Below are positions 35,712-45,026 of a stretch of DNA of 64,000 nt, one piece after another. The DNA is from Pseudomonas brassicacearum (lineage in GTDB: Bacteria > Pseudomonadota > Gammaproteobacteria > Pseudomonadales > Pseudomonadaceae). The notes below the pieces were generated by a model, which ran no database searches, was not told the DNA's origin, and saw nothing but the letters and a program-made list of their open reading frames with translations. The DNA is taken from positions 558,001 through 622,000 of the forward strand of contig NZ_MOBJ01000006.1 in assembly GCF_003732225.1 (NCBI RefSeq), written 5' to 3'. Numbering within the stretch: position 1 is the stretch's first letter; each line of letters begins with the position of its first letter. Made by a program: the position numbers and the translations under genes.

Positions 35712-37097
35712 ATGCAACAGACTCTGAACACCACGCTGCTGATCATCGGTGGCGGCCCTGGCGGTTATGTGGCGGCGATTCGCGCCGGCCAGTTGGGCAT
35801 CAGCACCATTCTGGTCGAAGGCCAGGCGCTCGGTGGCACCTGCCTGAACATCGGCTGCATTCCGTCGAAAGCGTTGATCCATGTGGCCGAGCAGTTCCAT
35901 CAGACTCAGCACCACAGTCAGCACTCGGCCCTCGGGATCAACGTCTCGGCGCCGACCCTGGACATCGGCAAAAGCGTCGAGTGGAAGGATGGCATCGTTG
36001 ATCGCCTGACCACCGGCGTCGCCGCGCTGCTGAAAAAGCACAAGGTCCAGGTCATTCACGGCTGGGCCAAGGTCATCGATGGCAAAACCGTCGAAGTCGG
36101 CGACACCCGGATCCAGTGCGAGCACCTGCTGCTGGCCACCGGCTCGAAAAGCGTCAACCTGCCGATGCTGCCGATTGGCGGGCCGATCATCTCTTCCACC
36201 GAAGCCCTGGCGCCGAAAAGCCTGCCAAAACGGCTGATCGTGGTGGGTGGCGGCTACATCGGGCTTGAGCTGGGCATTGCCTACCGCAAGCTCGGCGCCG
36301 AGGTCAGCGTGGTCGAAGCGCAGGATCGCATTCTGCCAGCCTACGACGCCGAACTGACCCAACCGGTCAACGAAGCGCTCAAGCAACTCGGCGTGAAGCT
36401 TTACTTGAAGCACAGCGTCGAAGGCTTTGATTCACAAGCAAATTCATTACAAGTGCGCGACCCGAATGGCGAAATTCTGAACCTGGCTACCGATCAGGTG
36501 CTGGTGGCCGTCGGGCGCAAACCCAACACCCAAGGCTGGAACCTTGAAGCGTTGAACCTGGACATGAACGGTTCGGCGATCAAGATCGACAACCGCTGTG
36601 CGACCAGCATGCGTAACGTCTGGGCCATCGGTGACCTGAGCGGCGAGCCGATGCTCGCCCACCGCGCCATGGCACAGGGTGAAATGGTCGCCGAGCTGAT
36701 CTCGGGCAAACACCGCGAGTTCAACCCGACTGCCATCGCCGCCGTGTGCTTTACCGACCCGGAACTGGTGGTGGTCGGCAAGACTCCGGACGAAGCCAAG
36801 GCCGCGGGCCTGGATTGCATCGTGTCGAGCTTCCCGTTCGCCGCCAATGGCCGGGCGATGACCCTGGAGTCGAAAAGCGGTTTCGTACGGGTGGTCGCAC
36901 AGCGTGACAATCATCTGATTGTCGGTTGGCAAGCGGTCGGTGTCGGCGTGTCCGAGTTGTCGACGGCATTCGGCCAGTCCCTGGAAATGGGCGCACGCCT
37001 GGAAGATATCGCCGGCACTATCCACGCCCATCCGACGTTGGGTGAAGCGGTGCAGGAAGCGGCGTTGCGCGCATTGGGGCACGCGTTGCACCTGTAA
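35712..37097 (+). CDS. lpdV: Dihydrolipoamide dehydrogenase (E3) of the bkd complex
   Basis: A 461-residue flavoprotein disulfide reductase. It shows the FAD motif [12 protein letters not shown] (11-22), the redox pair [13 protein letters not shown] (Cys44/Cys49), the NAD motif [12 protein letters not shown] and the C-terminal '[15 protein letters not shown]' His-Glu. It reoxidises the lipoamide of BkdB. As last gene of the bkd operon it is LPD-Val rather than the general Lpd. I use the ATG eight bases after GGAG; a GTG four codons earlier is the alternative. A palindromic element follows 15 bases after the stop. Confidence 0.95.
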   Translation: MQQTLNTTLLIIGGGPGGYVAAIRAGQLGISTILVEGQALGGTCLNIGCIPSKALIHVAEQFHQTQHHSQHSALGINVSAPTLDIGKSVEWKDGIVDRLTTGVAALLKKHKVQVIHGWAKVIDGKTVEVGDTRIQCEHLLLATGSKSVNLPMLPIGGPIISSTEALAPKSLPKRLIVVGGGYIGLELGIAYRKLGAEVSVVEAQDRILPAYDAELTQPVNEALKQLGVKLYLKHSVEGFDSQANSLQVRDPNGEILNLATDQVLVAVGRKPNTQGWNLEALNLDMNGSAIKIDNRCATSMRNVWAIGDLSGEPMLAHRAMAQGEMVAELISGKHREFNPTAIAAVCFTDPELVVVGKTPDEAKAAGLDCIVSSFPFAANGRAMTLESKSGFVRVVAQRDNHLIVGWQAVGVGVSELSTAFGQSLEMGARLEDIAGTIHAHPTLGEAVQEAALRALGHALHL

Positions 37098-37112
37098 AAA
37101 GCTGCCGCAAAC

Positions 37113-37265
37113 CCCGTAGCAGCTGCCGAGCAGCGCGAGGCTGCGTTCGGCGGCGCAGCCGTCGTAATCCGGCTGACGCGGTCAGCCTGCAATAACACGG
37201 TTGCAGATTTTGCGACGGCTTTGCCGTCGAACGCAGCCTCGCGGTGCTCGACAGCTGCTACGGGG
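37113..37265. repeat. Palindromic dispersed element, diverged core copy
   Basis: Left arm CGTAGCAGCTGCCGAGCAGC...GCGAGGCTGCGTTCG and inverted right arm CGAACGCAGCCTCGCGGTGC, ending CAGCTGCTACGGGG. The inner small palindrome is GACGGCTTTGCCGTC instead of GAGGACTTCGTCCTC, so the loop of the element changed while the pairing was kept. It lies between lpdV and the aminotransferase. Confidence 0.8.
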
Positions 37266-37378
37266 ATATCGCATTCCGGGCTGCGATTTCGGTCCGGAAT
37301 GAAGTATTGTTGTCCCCATCCAGAAAAACGTCAGAAGCCTTGAACCGTTCAGGCGATTGTTAAGTGATAGAGGGTGTC

Positions 37379-38398
37379 ATGGGTAACGAAAGCATCAATT
37401 GGGACAAGCTGGGTTTTGACTACATCAAGACAGACAAGCGTTATCTGTCGTACTGGCGCAACGGTTCCTGGGACAAAGGCACCTTGACCTCCGACAATGT
37501 GCTGCACATCAGCGAAGGCTCGACCGCCCTGCACTACGGCCAGCAATGCTTCGAAGGTATGAAGGCCTATCGTTGCAAGGACGGCTCGATCAACCTGTTC
37601 CGCCCCGACCAGAACGCCCTGCGCATGCAGCGCAGTTGCGCTCGCCTGCTGATGCCACCAGTGGCAACCGAAGATTTCATCGAAGCCTGCAAGGCCGTGG
37701 TTCGTGCCAACGAGCGTTTCATTCCGCCGTACGGCACTGGCGGCGCGCTGTACCTGCGTCCGTTCGTGATTGGCGTGGGTGACAACATCGGCGTGCGTAC
37801 CGCTCCCGAGTTCCTCTTCTCGATCTTCTGCATCCCGGTCGGCGCCTACTTCAAGGGTGGCCTGACCCCGCACAATTTCCTGATCTCCAGCTACGACCGC
37901 GCCGCGCCACAAGGCACCGGCGCAGCCAAGGTCGGTGGCAACTACGCTGCCAGCCTGATGCCCGGCTCCGAGGCCAAGAAGGCGCACTTCGCCGACTGCA
38001 TCTACCTGGACCCGATGACCCATACGAAGATCGAAGAAGTCGGCTCGGCCAACTTCTTCGGTATCACCCACGACAACACCTTCGTTACGCCGAAATCCCC
38101 TTCGGTGTTGCCAGGCATCACCCGCCTATCGTTGATCGAGCTGGCAAAATCGCGTTTGGGTATGGAAGTCATTGAAGGCGACGTGTTCATCGACAAGATC
38201 GGCGACTTCAAGGAAGCCGGCGCCTGCGGTACTGCTGCGGTAATCACGCCGATCGGCGGCATCGAGTACAACGGCAAACTGCACGTGTTCCACAGCGAAA
38301 CCGAAGTCGGCCCGATCACCCAGAAGCTCTACAAAGAGCTGACCGGTGTGCAGACCGGCGACATCGAAGCGCCAGAGGGCTGGATCGTCAAAGTCTGA
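37379..38398 (+). CDS. ilvE: Branched-chain amino acid aminotransferase
   Basis: A 339-residue class IV aminotransferase of the long (eukaryote-like, type II) branch: 'LHYGQQCFEGMKAYRCKDGSINLFRP', 'RSCARLLMPPV', and the PLP lysine Lys184 in AKVGGNYAASL, then 'EEVGSANFFGI' and 'EAGACGTAAVITPIGG'. It converts Val, Leu and Ile to the keto acids used by the bkd complex next door, or runs in reverse for synthesis. The ATG follows AGAGGGTGTC; an upstream in-frame GTG is weaker. A palindromic element and about 280 bases separate it from lpdV, so it likely has its own promoter. Confidence 0.92.
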   Translation: MGNESINWDKLGFDYIKTDKRYLSYWRNGSWDKGTLTSDNVLHISEGSTALHYGQQCFEGMKAYRCKDGSINLFRPDQNALRMQRSCARLLMPPVATEDFIEACKAVVRANERFIPPYGTGGALYLRPFVIGVGDNIGVRTAPEFLFSIFCIPVGAYFKGGLTPHNFLISSYDRAAPQGTGAAKVGGNYAASLMPGSEAKKAHFADCIYLDPMTHTKIEEVGSANFFGITHDNTFVTPKSPSVLPGITRLSLIELAKSRLGMEVIEGDVFIDKIGDFKEAGACGTAAVITPIGGIEYNGKLHVFHSETEVGPITQKLYKELTGVQTGDIEAPEGWIVKV

Positions 38399-38417
38399 TC
38401 CAGCGCTTGCGGCACTA

Positions 38418-38455
38418 AAAAGCCCACCCATCGCTAACGCGGTGGGTGGGCTTTT
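38418..38455 (+). terminator. Rho-independent terminator after ilvE
   Basis: AAAAGCCCACCCA pairs with TGGGTGGGCTTTT. Runs of A before and T after make it usable in both directions. Confidence 0.85.
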
Positions 38456-38480
38456 GATTTTCAGCGCCAGTGAAAGCATC

Positions 38481-38558
38481 AAGATCGCAGCCTTCGGCAG
38501 CTCCTACATGTATACCTCGCGCCGTAGGAGCTGCCGAAGGCTGCGATCTTTTGATCTT
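38481..38558. repeat. REP doublet, perfect inverted pair
   Basis: AAGATCGCAGCCTTCGGCAG and its exact inverse flank a short spacer (ATGTATACCTCGCG). It sits five bases from the stop of the LysR gene on the minus strand and just after the ilvE terminator. Confidence 0.85.
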
Positions 38559-38562
38559 AAAA

Positions 38563-39477
38563 TCACCCTGCGATCAATCGCCCTACCTGACCGGCATCTA
38601 CTTCGATCCAGGCAAACAACCACTCCAGAAACACCTGAGTCTGCGCCGTCACATCCGGCGCAATACCGTAGTAATAACGCGGCAACGGCATCCGCAGTTC
38701 GGGCAACGGGCAGATCAGACGGCCGCTCGACACGTCACTGCCTAGCAAGGAGGCCGGACACAAGGCAATGCCCTGTCCCTCCACGGCGGCCTCAAGCACC
38801 GGATGCATATGATCGAACTGCAGCGTCGTCTGAGTCGCTGACTGCGTTTCGCCAAACAGCAGGGCCCAGTTGTGCCAGTCCTCGCGACGCGTCTTGGCGG
38901 TCAGCAAGGTATGTCGGCTGAGGGCGTTCAAGTCGTCGAGCGGTAGGCGCTCGATCAGCGATGGCGCCGCGACCAGCAGCAGTTCGTCTTCAAACAGTAC
39001 CTGAGCGTGAATGTCGGGCGCCCAGCCGTCGCGGCCACGTCGGATGACAATGTCGAACCCGTCTCGTGCGTGATCGGGCGCCAGAGTGGAAGTGACCACC
39101 ACAGGTTTTATGTCTGGATGCAGCGCAATGAAATCCGCCAGCCTGGGCGTCAGCCAACGCTGGGCAAACGTCGGGCGGACATTGATCTTCACTGTGCGCA
39201 GTGAAGCCTGTTGTTTGAGCGCCGCTGCGGCGTTGGCAATCTGTGACAGCCCGGCGCTGACCTGCTCAAAGAAACTCTGTCCTGCCGGAGTCAGCACCGA
39301 TTGCCGGATACGCCGCTCGAACAGCAGCACGCCCAGGTGCTCCTCAAGCAATTTGATATGACGGCTAACAGCACTGTGGCTGACATGTAGCTCCTCGGCC
39401 GCGAGGCTGAAGCTCTGATGACGAGCGGCGGCCGCGAAAGCGCGAACAGCATTCAAGGGGGGGAGTTGATTAATCAT
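38563..39477 (-). CDS. LysR-type regulator (GcvA-like)
   Basis: A 304-residue regulator of the GcvA/AmpR branch: 'LPPLNAVRAFAAAARHQSFSLAAEELHVSHSAVSRHIKLLEEHLGVLLFERRIRQSVLT' then a sensor with 'VKINVRPTFAQRWLTPRLADF'. It is divergent from the LysE-type exporter across 105 bases and probably regulates it. Regulators of amino acid exporters of this kind (for example LysG/ArgP) sense the exported amino acid; whether this one does is inferred only from layout. Confidence 0.88.
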   Translation of the reverse strand: MINQLPPLNAVRAFAAAARHQSFSLAAEELHVSHSAVSRHIKLLEEHLGVLLFERRIRQSVLTPAGQSFFEQVSAGLSQIANAAAALKQQASLRTVKINVRPTFAQRWLTPRLADFIALHPDIKPVVVTSTLAPDHARDGFDIVIRRGRDGWAPDIHAQVLFEDELLLVAAPSLIERLPLDDLNALSRHTLLTAKTRREDWHNWALLFGETQSATQTTLQFDHMHPVLEAAVEGQGIALCPASLLGSDVSSGRLICPLPELRMPLPRYYYGIAPDVTAQTQVFLEWLFAWIEVDAGQVGRLIAG

Positions 39478-39582
39478 GCGTCTAATTTAGTCACATATGC
39501 GGCGCAATTAAAGCGTTTGTCACACTCTCCTCGTCAGGCCAATCTGCGGGCACGCAGCCAGTGCCACCTGTTGGAGTGAAAG

Positions 39583-40191
39583 ATGAATAGCTACGGATTA
39601 TTTTTACTGTTTGCCACCTTGACCATTCTCAGCCCCGGGCCAGGTGTGCTGCTGACGCTGACCAACGCGCTGCGCTATGGTTGGACGGGCGCACTGCCAG
39701 GGATTCTGGGGATCGCATCAGGGGCGTTTGTCGTCGCCGCCATCAGCGCCACCAGCGTTGGCCTGATTCTAGCCACGTCCGCAAACGCCTTTATCGCGCT
39801 GAAATACGCCGGGGCCGCCTACTTGTTGTACCTGGGCTACAAAAGCTGGCATTCGGATCGTTTCAGTACGCTACTTGAAACACGCCCCACCAGCCCTGGA
39901 TATCGCTTCATAGAAGCAGCTTCAATCCAGTTTTTGAACCCCAAGGCAGTGTTCTTCTTTCTGGCGGTATTTCCACAGTTCATCGACCCCTCGGCGCACT
40001 TCTACGCCCAATTCTTCAAACTGGTCAGCTCCTACGGCGTGGTGGTGATCGTGGTCCATAGCAGCTATGCCTTGCTCGCCAATGCCGCCAAAGGCTGGTT
40101 GTCGAGTCCGAAGGGTGCCTGGCTGGCCGCGAAAATCTCAGGCGTGACCTTCACCGGATTCGGCCTGCTCATGGCCTCGGCCAGCCGCTAG
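39583..40191 (+). CDS. LysE/RhtB-family exporter
   Basis: A 202-residue inner-membrane protein with about six helices. It starts NSYGLFLLFATLTILSPGPGVLLTLTNALRYGWTGAL, where the SPGPG motif is the family signature, and has 'KYAGAAYLLYLGYKSW' and 'QFLNPKAVFFFLAVFPQFI'. RhtB/LysE proteins export amino acids or related metabolites. The ATG has TGGAG seven bases upstream. It is divergent from its likely LysR regulator. Confidence 0.88.
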   Translation: MNSYGLFLLFATLTILSPGPGVLLTLTNALRYGWTGALPGILGIASGAFVVAAISATSVGLILATSANAFIALKYAGAAYLLYLGYKSWHSDRFSTLLETRPTSPGYRFIEAASIQFLNPKAVFFFLAVFPQFIDPSAHFYAQFFKLVSSYGVVVIVVHSSYALLANAAKGWLSSPKGAWLAAKISGVTFTGFGLLMASASR

Positions 40192-40359
40192 TGAGCCTGG
40201 CGCACAACGGTGTGCCAGGCTCACTCTGGCACGACGAAAAAGCCGTCCAGCATTGGCGCTGCGCCTAAATGAGCAGACGTTTCAGCCCCGTCCTACAGCC
40301 ACGACACTCAGACTTAAGATAGCGTCTTGTCGCATTTAACAGGCGAAACAAGGACACGC

Positions 40360-40497
40360 ATGGCTTATAGCAAGGAAATACCAAAAGTCTGGAACCCTCC
40401 ATTGGGCGACGGTCATCACCGCACCTCTAGATACATGACACCAACCGAGCTTGCAGAGCGTGAGGCTCGACAGCAGGCATATGAAGACATGCTCTGA
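40360..40497 (+). CDS. Tiny hydrophilic protein, 45 residues
   Basis: The frame reads MAYSKEIPKVWNPPLGDGHH, then RTSRYMTPTELAEREARQQA and ends YEDML. The ATG follows AACAAGGACACGC, a good ribosome site. The second half looks like one helix; the first half is Pro/Gly-rich. It lies 49 bases before the HEAT-like gene, so the two may be co-transcribed. No family recognised, and its coding status rests on the ribosome site and composition only. Confidence 0.5.
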   Translation: MAYSKEIPKVWNPPLGDGHHRTSRYMTPTELAEREARQQAYEDML

Positions 40498-40546
40498 TCA
40501 AAGCTGGAACGGTCGACAACAAAGGCAACATTCAGGGAGTTAAAAA

Positions 40547-40882
40547 GTGAGCCTGCTCTATCAAGATCCATCGATGTACCATGACAAAGCGAGCACTCTT
40601 CTTGCTGAAGGAAAGGAAACGGATGTCATCGCCGCACTGATTTCCATCGGTCTTAACGAGCCAGATGGGGTGTGGGCTCAGAACACTTGCCTGCACTATC
40701 TGAACAGTGGGAGTGAAAACGTTGCATCAGCAGCCATCACAGCCCTTGGCCATGTGGCACGCCGACACGGTCAGTTGGAGGTAGAGAAGGTACTCGCAGC
40801 CTTTGAACGTGCGAAGGCGAGATTCCCCTCTCTTGAACCTGTCATCTCGGACACCCTCGAAGATATCGAGCTATTTACCTGA
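40547..40882 (+). CDS. Small helical (HEAT-repeat-like) protein
   Basis: A 111-residue protein starting with GTG after GGGAGTTAAAAA. It is built of helix pairs resembling HEAT repeats: 'TDVIAALISIGLNEPDGVWAQNTCLHYLNSGSENVASAAITALGHVARRHGQLEVEKVLAAFERAK'. Small HEAT-like proteins of this size often act as immunity proteins or protein-binding adaptors, but no toxin partner is present nearby. Function unknown. Confidence 0.6.
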   Translation: MSLLYQDPSMYHDKASTLLAEGKETDVIAALISIGLNEPDGVWAQNTCLHYLNSGSENVASAAITALGHVARRHGQLEVEKVLAAFERAKARFPSLEPVISDTLEDIELFT

Positions 40883-40915
40883 CGTGGTGCCAGGTAAATA
40901 CCTGTAGCGGTGTCC

Positions 40916-41848
40916 TCAAGCGTTGCGATATTCAACCGTCAGGTGTGACAGTTCATGGACCGGGGCCAGCCGTTCGCGGATGGCATCGGCCGTGAGGGCT
41001 GCCGAGGTCACAACGCTGACAATCGCTGCACGGGCCTGTGGGCCTACGCGCCAGACATGCAGGTCGGTGATGCTGACATCGCCTGTCGACTCAAGCAGTT
41101 CACGCACCTCGGCGGCGACGTGTTCATCGGTCGTATCCAGCAGCACCGCCGCGCTGTCTCGCATCAAGCCATAAGCCCAATTGGCGATCACGATTGCACC
41201 GACAATACCCATCACCGGGTCCAGCCAGACCCAACCCAGATAGCGACCGGCCAACAACGCAGCGATTGCCAGCACGGAGGTCATCGCATCGGCCAGCACA
41301 TGGACATAGGCCGAACGCAGATTGTTGTCGTGATGATGCTCATGACCGTGACCGTGACCGTGACCGTGACCGTGGTCATGATGCGCAGAGTTGCCGGCCA
41401 GTAAAAGCGCGCTGACGATGTTCACGGCCAGGCCCACCACCGCGATCAGTGTCGCTTCGGTGAAGGCCACGGTGGTCGGTTGAAACAACCGCATGATGGA
41501 CTCTGCGGCAATGACGATCGAGACCAGCCCCAACACCATGGCCGAGGCGAAACCCGCCAGATCTCCTACTTTGCCCGTACCAAAACTGTAGCGCGCATTA
41601 CCGGCATTTCGTCTGGCAAACCCGTAAGCGATCGCGGTAATGCCGAGCGCACCGACGTGGGTGGCCATATGAAACCCATCCGCCAACAGCGCCATGGAAC
41701 CGGTGATGTAACCGGCGGCAATCTCGCCAATCATCATGACGAACGTCAGCGCAACGACCCACAGTGTGCGTCTGGCATTGTCATCGTGGGTCGCTCCCAG
41801 AAACATATGATCGTGGGAAAAACGCGAAACCTGAGGTGAACTGTTCAT
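40916..41848 (-). CDS. dmeF: Co(II)/Ni(II)-type cation diffusion facilitator
   Basis: A roughly 310-residue CDF exporter with six membrane helices, a C-terminal cytosolic domain ('ISDLHVW'-type stretch SITDLHVWRVG), and a His-rich loop between helices 4 and 5 (HDHGHGHGHGHGHEHHHDN). The metal-site HxxxD pairs are visible in 'ADGFHMATHVGA' and 'YVHVLADAMTSV'. It follows a DmeR-like repressor, whose stop lies in front of it, the layout of dmeRF operons that relieve cobalt and nickel stress. The start is unsure: ATGs at 41857 and 41848 both fit; AAGG spacing slightly favours the latter. Confidence 0.85.
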   Translation of the reverse strand: MNSSPQVSRFSHDHMFLGATHDDNARRTLWVVALTFVMMIGEIAAGYITGSMALLADGFHMATHVGALGITAIAYGFARRNAGNARYSFGTGKVGDLAGFASAMVLGLVSIVIAAESIMRLFQPTTVAFTEATLIAVVGLAVNIVSALLLAGNSAHHDHGHGHGHGHGHEHHHDNNLRSAYVHVLADAMTSVLAIAALLAGRYLGWVWLDPVMGIVGAIVIANWAYGLMRDSAAVLLDTTDEHVAAEVRELLESTGDVSITDLHVWRVGPQARAAIVSVVTSAALTADAIRERLAPVHELSHLTVEYRNA

Positions 41849-41862
41849 GGGTTGCATGACCT

Positions 41863-42138
41863 TCAATTTGAATAACGACGAATGGCTTGCAGCAACTCTT
41901 CCAGGCCCTCGGCACGCTCTTGATCGCTGAGCTCGGGGCTGGCCACGTGCTCACGGGCGTGGGCCTCGATGAACTGATCCATCAGGCCGTTGACCGCGCC
42001 ACGAATCGCCGCGACCAAATGCAGGGTTTTGGCGCAGTCAGCTTCCGACTCCAATGCGCGCTCGACGGCTTGAACCTGGCCGGCGATACGACGAACCCGC
42101 TTGAGCAGATCGTCTTTGTGTTCGTGAATGTGCGACAT
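41863..42138 (-). CDS. dmeR: CsoR/RcnR-family metal-sensing repressor
   Basis: A 91-residue all-helical repressor: MSHIHEHKDDLLKRVRRIAG with the N-terminal His residues of RcnR-type nickel/cobalt sensors, then 'QVQAVERALESEADCAKTLHLVAAIRGAVNGLMDQFIEAHAREHV', where the Cys and His positions match the W-X-Y-Z ligand pattern (His3, Cys36, His61-like). It would repress its own operon until Co or Ni binds. Start chosen at MSHIHE, since the frame opens further only through the operator. Confidence 0.87.
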   Translation of the reverse strand: MSHIHEHKDDLLKRVRRIAGQVQAVERALESEADCAKTLHLVAAIRGAVNGLMDQFIEAHAREHVASPELSDQERAEGLEELLQAIRRYSN

Positions 42139-42142
42139 ACCA

Positions 42143-42154
42143 ATACCCCCTATA
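42143..42154 (-). promoter_or_regulatory. Probable DmeR operator
   Basis: On the minus strand TATAGGGGGTAT, a G5 tract flanked by inverted AT-rich ends, lies just before the dmeR start. CsoR/RcnR-family operators have this form. A second related half site (GATAGGTATA) lies next to it. Confidence 0.65.
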
Positions 42155-42343
42155 CCTATCTGCAAAAAAGGATAGTCGCCGATCACCTCAACATTGGCAA
42201 CCCTGCATTCACCCAATGGTTATGGGACAAGCCCCTCAACAGCGCTAGAACAAGGCGCTCGGATCAACCGCCTCGCCGCGTCGACCTGTACTCTTGGACG
42301 CCCCTGCTTGCGCAGTCGCCCTATCCGGATCAAAGGAATGTCA

Positions 42344-43648
42344 ATGAGTGCAAATTTTTCGGGCATTACGTGGGGCTTTCCCGGCATCGACCGGCGTCTG
42401 TTGAAAGTGCAATTCAGTTTTTTGCTGATGGTTCTGGGGGGACGGTGCAATCAACTGGCGGTGGCCTGGTGGACCTTGCAGGAAACAGGCTCTGCGCTCT
42501 ATTTCGCCAACATGATTGCCTGTTCCATCGCGGCGGAAGTGTTAGCCAAACCTCTGCTGGGATGGTTGGGGGATAAGTACAACAAAATTCTGATCATCAA
42601 GCTGGCCTCATGGATCAGCCTGCTGACAGCGCTGTTGATGGTGGTGCTGTCCGCCACGGGGTCGTTCAACCCCTGGACGGTGGGCGCGCTGATGATGATC
42701 AGCAGTGCGATCGTCGGCGTACGCGACCCTCTCCAGGCGTCGATCATTCCTTTGTTTGCGGACGACGATAAAGTCTCCCTGGCCTTTCGGACCAAAAGCG
42801 TGATGTCGTCCTTTTCCATTCTGCTTGGGCCGGTACTGGCCAGCGGGTTGATTTACGGGTTCGGTATCACGTTCGCCTTTGCCGCTGATTTTTTTGCGAT
42901 TCTCATCGCCGGGGCGTTGATCGCGACCATCCCGAGCCACATCGGTGCCACTGGCCGAGGCGAAAAAGCCCCGGGTGCCAGTGGCTTCAGCATGATCTAT
43001 TCCGGCTTCAAAGTGGTTTACGGAGTGAAAGTCGAATTTTACCTGGCCATCATTGCGATGCTGATCAACTTTGCCCTGTTTCCGTTCTTCACCATCCTGA
43101 TCCCACTGTACGTAAAGGACGTCATCCAGTACCCGGTCACTTACATCGGTCTTCTGGATTCGTGCTTCGGACTGGGCATTCTGGCGGGCAGTTACAAGAT
43201 CATCGGCTGGTTATCCGACCGGGTCCCCCGTGACATGTGTGTGTCCGCAGGTTTTGCATTACTGGGGTGCAACCTGGTGGTGGTCGGCACCGTTTCATCG
43301 TCGTTCATCGTGCCCGCGGCCTTTTTCTGCGGCGGCGTCGGCCTGATGTTGATCAACATCCCCACCTCCGCTGTGAGGTTGCTGGCAACGCCCAAGCTCC
43401 ATCGCAACCGGATTTTTGCCACGGTTTCATTTCTGTCTGCGGCGGCCAGCCCCTTGGGCAGTTTCGCGATGAACACCCTGATCGCTTATCTGGGGGTCGC
43501 ACTGACAATCACGCTGCTGGGCATCATGGTGCTGCTGTTATCTCTGCTGGTTTTTCTGGTACCCGATTTCAAAACTTTCATGCGTTCCCAGGATACGCAG
43601 CTCGATGATGCCTATCTGGACAAATACCCTGAAGCATTTGCGCACTGA
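42344..43648 (+). CDS. MFS transporter (DHA3-like)
   Basis: A 434-residue transporter with about 12 helices. 'VLAKPLLGWLGDKYNKILIIKLASW' carries the MFS loop 2-3 motif, and 'GLLDSCFGLGILAGSYKIIGWLSDRVPRDM' repeats it in the second half. The sequence is closer to DHA3 exporters (EntS-like, macrolide efflux) than to drug:H+ DHA1 pumps. It should be an exporter of unknown cargo. I choose the ATG seven bases after AAAGGA; another ATG six bases earlier is too near. Confidence 0.8.
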   Translation: MSANFSGITWGFPGIDRRLLKVQFSFLLMVLGGRCNQLAVAWWTLQETGSALYFANMIACSIAAEVLAKPLLGWLGDKYNKILIIKLASWISLLTALLMVVLSATGSFNPWTVGALMMISSAIVGVRDPLQASIIPLFADDDKVSLAFRTKSVMSSFSILLGPVLASGLIYGFGITFAFAADFFAILIAGALIATIPSHIGATGRGEKAPGASGFSMIYSGFKVVYGVKVEFYLAIIAMLINFALFPFFTILIPLYVKDVIQYPVTYIGLLDSCFGLGILAGSYKIIGWLSDRVPRDMCVSAGFALLGCNLVVVGTVSSSFIVPAAFFCGGVGLMLINIPTSAVRLLATPKLHRNRIFATVSFLSAAASPLGSFAMNTLIAYLGVALTITLLGIMVLLLSLLVFLVPDFKTFMRSQDTQLDDAYLDKYPEAFAH

Positions 43649-43697
43649 GGTGCCTCGCCGTACTCCCGTCTCTTACAAACGGAGTTCGCAAAAAATT

Positions 43698-44921
43698 CTA
43701 AAACAAGACCTCGAGATCAACCGCCTCAGCCATCGCCTGATTTCCGAAATCCCCCGGATGCAGGTGATCGCCCGAATCGTACTTCGGCAGAAAACGAGTC
43801 GGATGTTGTGGGTCGCGCATGATGCGGTCGAAGTCAATCACGGCATCGAACGCCCCGCTGCTGCGAATCCACCGGTTGAGTGCCTGACACAACTGGTCTT
43901 TCTCGGCGCTGTAGTAGTGCTCGATCAGGGTGCCCTGGAGTGCATCCTCAAACGGCATCAGGGTCGTGCCGATGATCCGCACTTTATGCTGCCGCGCCTG
44001 GGCGATCAGGCGCTGATAACCGGCGATCAGCGTCTCCAGTGTCGGTATCGGCGTATTCGGAGCGAAGGTGCTGCCCGGCCAGCTGATGTCGTTGATTCCC
44101 AGCATCAACACCACACTGCTGACGCCGGGCTGGCGCAACACGTCGCGCTCGAAGCGCTTGGCCGCACTCTCGCCCATGCCGTCGTCGAGTAGCCGCGCGC
44201 CGGAGATCCCGGCGTTGAGCACGGCGACAGGCTGGGTGCTCAAGCGTTGTGCGAGAAAGTCGGTCCAGCGCCGGTTGCCGTTCAGCGTAGAACCACGACC
44301 GTCGGTGAGCGAATCCCCCAGCACCACCACGCCACGGGTTTCAGGCGCCGCGTCGACCAGTACTTCACTGAGGAACAGCCGCGCTTCGACCTCACTGTTG
44401 CCCTTTAGCTGTATGGCCTGGGTCTGGTTACCCGGGCTGATAACGGCTGTTTGCTTGCCGTCCCAATGGAAGGTGCTCAGCGGCGTGCGTTGCGGCAAGT
44501 ACAGCGAGACCAGCAGTTCCGCGAGGGCCGGGACATGGAGGTCAATCGGGTCGCTGGTGCGTTTTTCGCCGGGGGCGATGCGCAATTGCGTCTGGCCATT
44601 GAAGGTCAGCGGCTGCCCGGCATTGCTCTCCTCAACCCGCTTCAGCCGTGCAGCGCCGATCAGCAGTGGCTGCTGACCATACTCGTTGGAAATCACCACG
44701 CGCATCCGATCCCCCGCGCTGCTGATCCGCAACTGCTGATGCACGGTGCTGTCGGTGAGGGTTTCGGGAATGAGTGTGGGCAGTGGCAGTTCATGGCCCC
44801 AGATCGGTTGAGGGCTGGCGGTCCAGGTGCTGACCCAATGCTCCTGGGCGTTGACCGGCGCCATGGCGAACAAGGCGCTCAACGACAGAATCACTGGCAA
44901 TGCACTGTGAAGGTTTTTCAT
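43698..44921 (-). CDS. Exported SGNH/GDSL hydrolase
   Basis: A 407-residue secreted esterase-like enzyme. Signal peptide residues 1-25 (ending VNAQE). The SGNH blocks are visible: block I VVVLGDSLTDGRGS with the nucleophile Ser204, block II Gly in 'NAGISGARLLDD', block III 'LMLGINDISWPG' (Asn), and block V 'DSGDHLHPGDFG' (Asp-His). It carries an N-terminal beta-rich domain of some 170 residues ('HQQLRISSAGDRMRVVISNEYG') as in DUF-type carbohydrate esterases. It may remove acyl groups from sugars or lipids. ATG follows AAGGAGATTCAGC. Confidence 0.87.
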   Translation of the reverse strand: MKNLHSALPVILSLSALFAMAPVNAQEHWVSTWTASPQPIWGHELPLPTLIPETLTDSTVHQQLRISSAGDRMRVVISNEYGQQPLLIGAARLKRVEESNAGQPLTFNGQTQLRIAPGEKRTSDPIDLHVPALAELLVSLYLPQRTPLSTFHWDGKQTAVISPGNQTQAIQLKGNSEVEARLFLSEVLVDAAPETRGVVVLGDSLTDGRGSTLNGNRRWTDFLAQRLSTQPVAVLNAGISGARLLDDGMGESAAKRFERDVLRQPGVSSVVLMLGINDISWPGSTFAPNTPIPTLETLIAGYQRLIAQARQHKVRIIGTTLMPFEDALQGTLIEHYYSAEKDQLCQALNRWIRSSGAFDAVIDFDRIMRDPQHPTRFLPKYDSGDHLHPGDFGNQAMAEAVDLEVLF

Positions 44922-45026
44922 GCTGAATCTCCTTGAGGAAGCGTTTCGAGGAGGTCAGCGTGTTCCATTCAAAAAAGACGTGGTAGAAGGTTAATTCGAA
45001 TACAGCCCATTCCAGAATTGAATGCC

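Noticed and set aside
40000..40900. A toxin-immunity pair around the HEAT-like gene
   Set aside because: No toxin domain or polymorphic toxin gene is visible within several kilobases.
41340..41378. A run of GTGACC-like repeats as a possible CRISPR or microsatellite
   Set aside because: It encodes the His-Gly loop of the metal exporter on the minus strand and is protein-coding.
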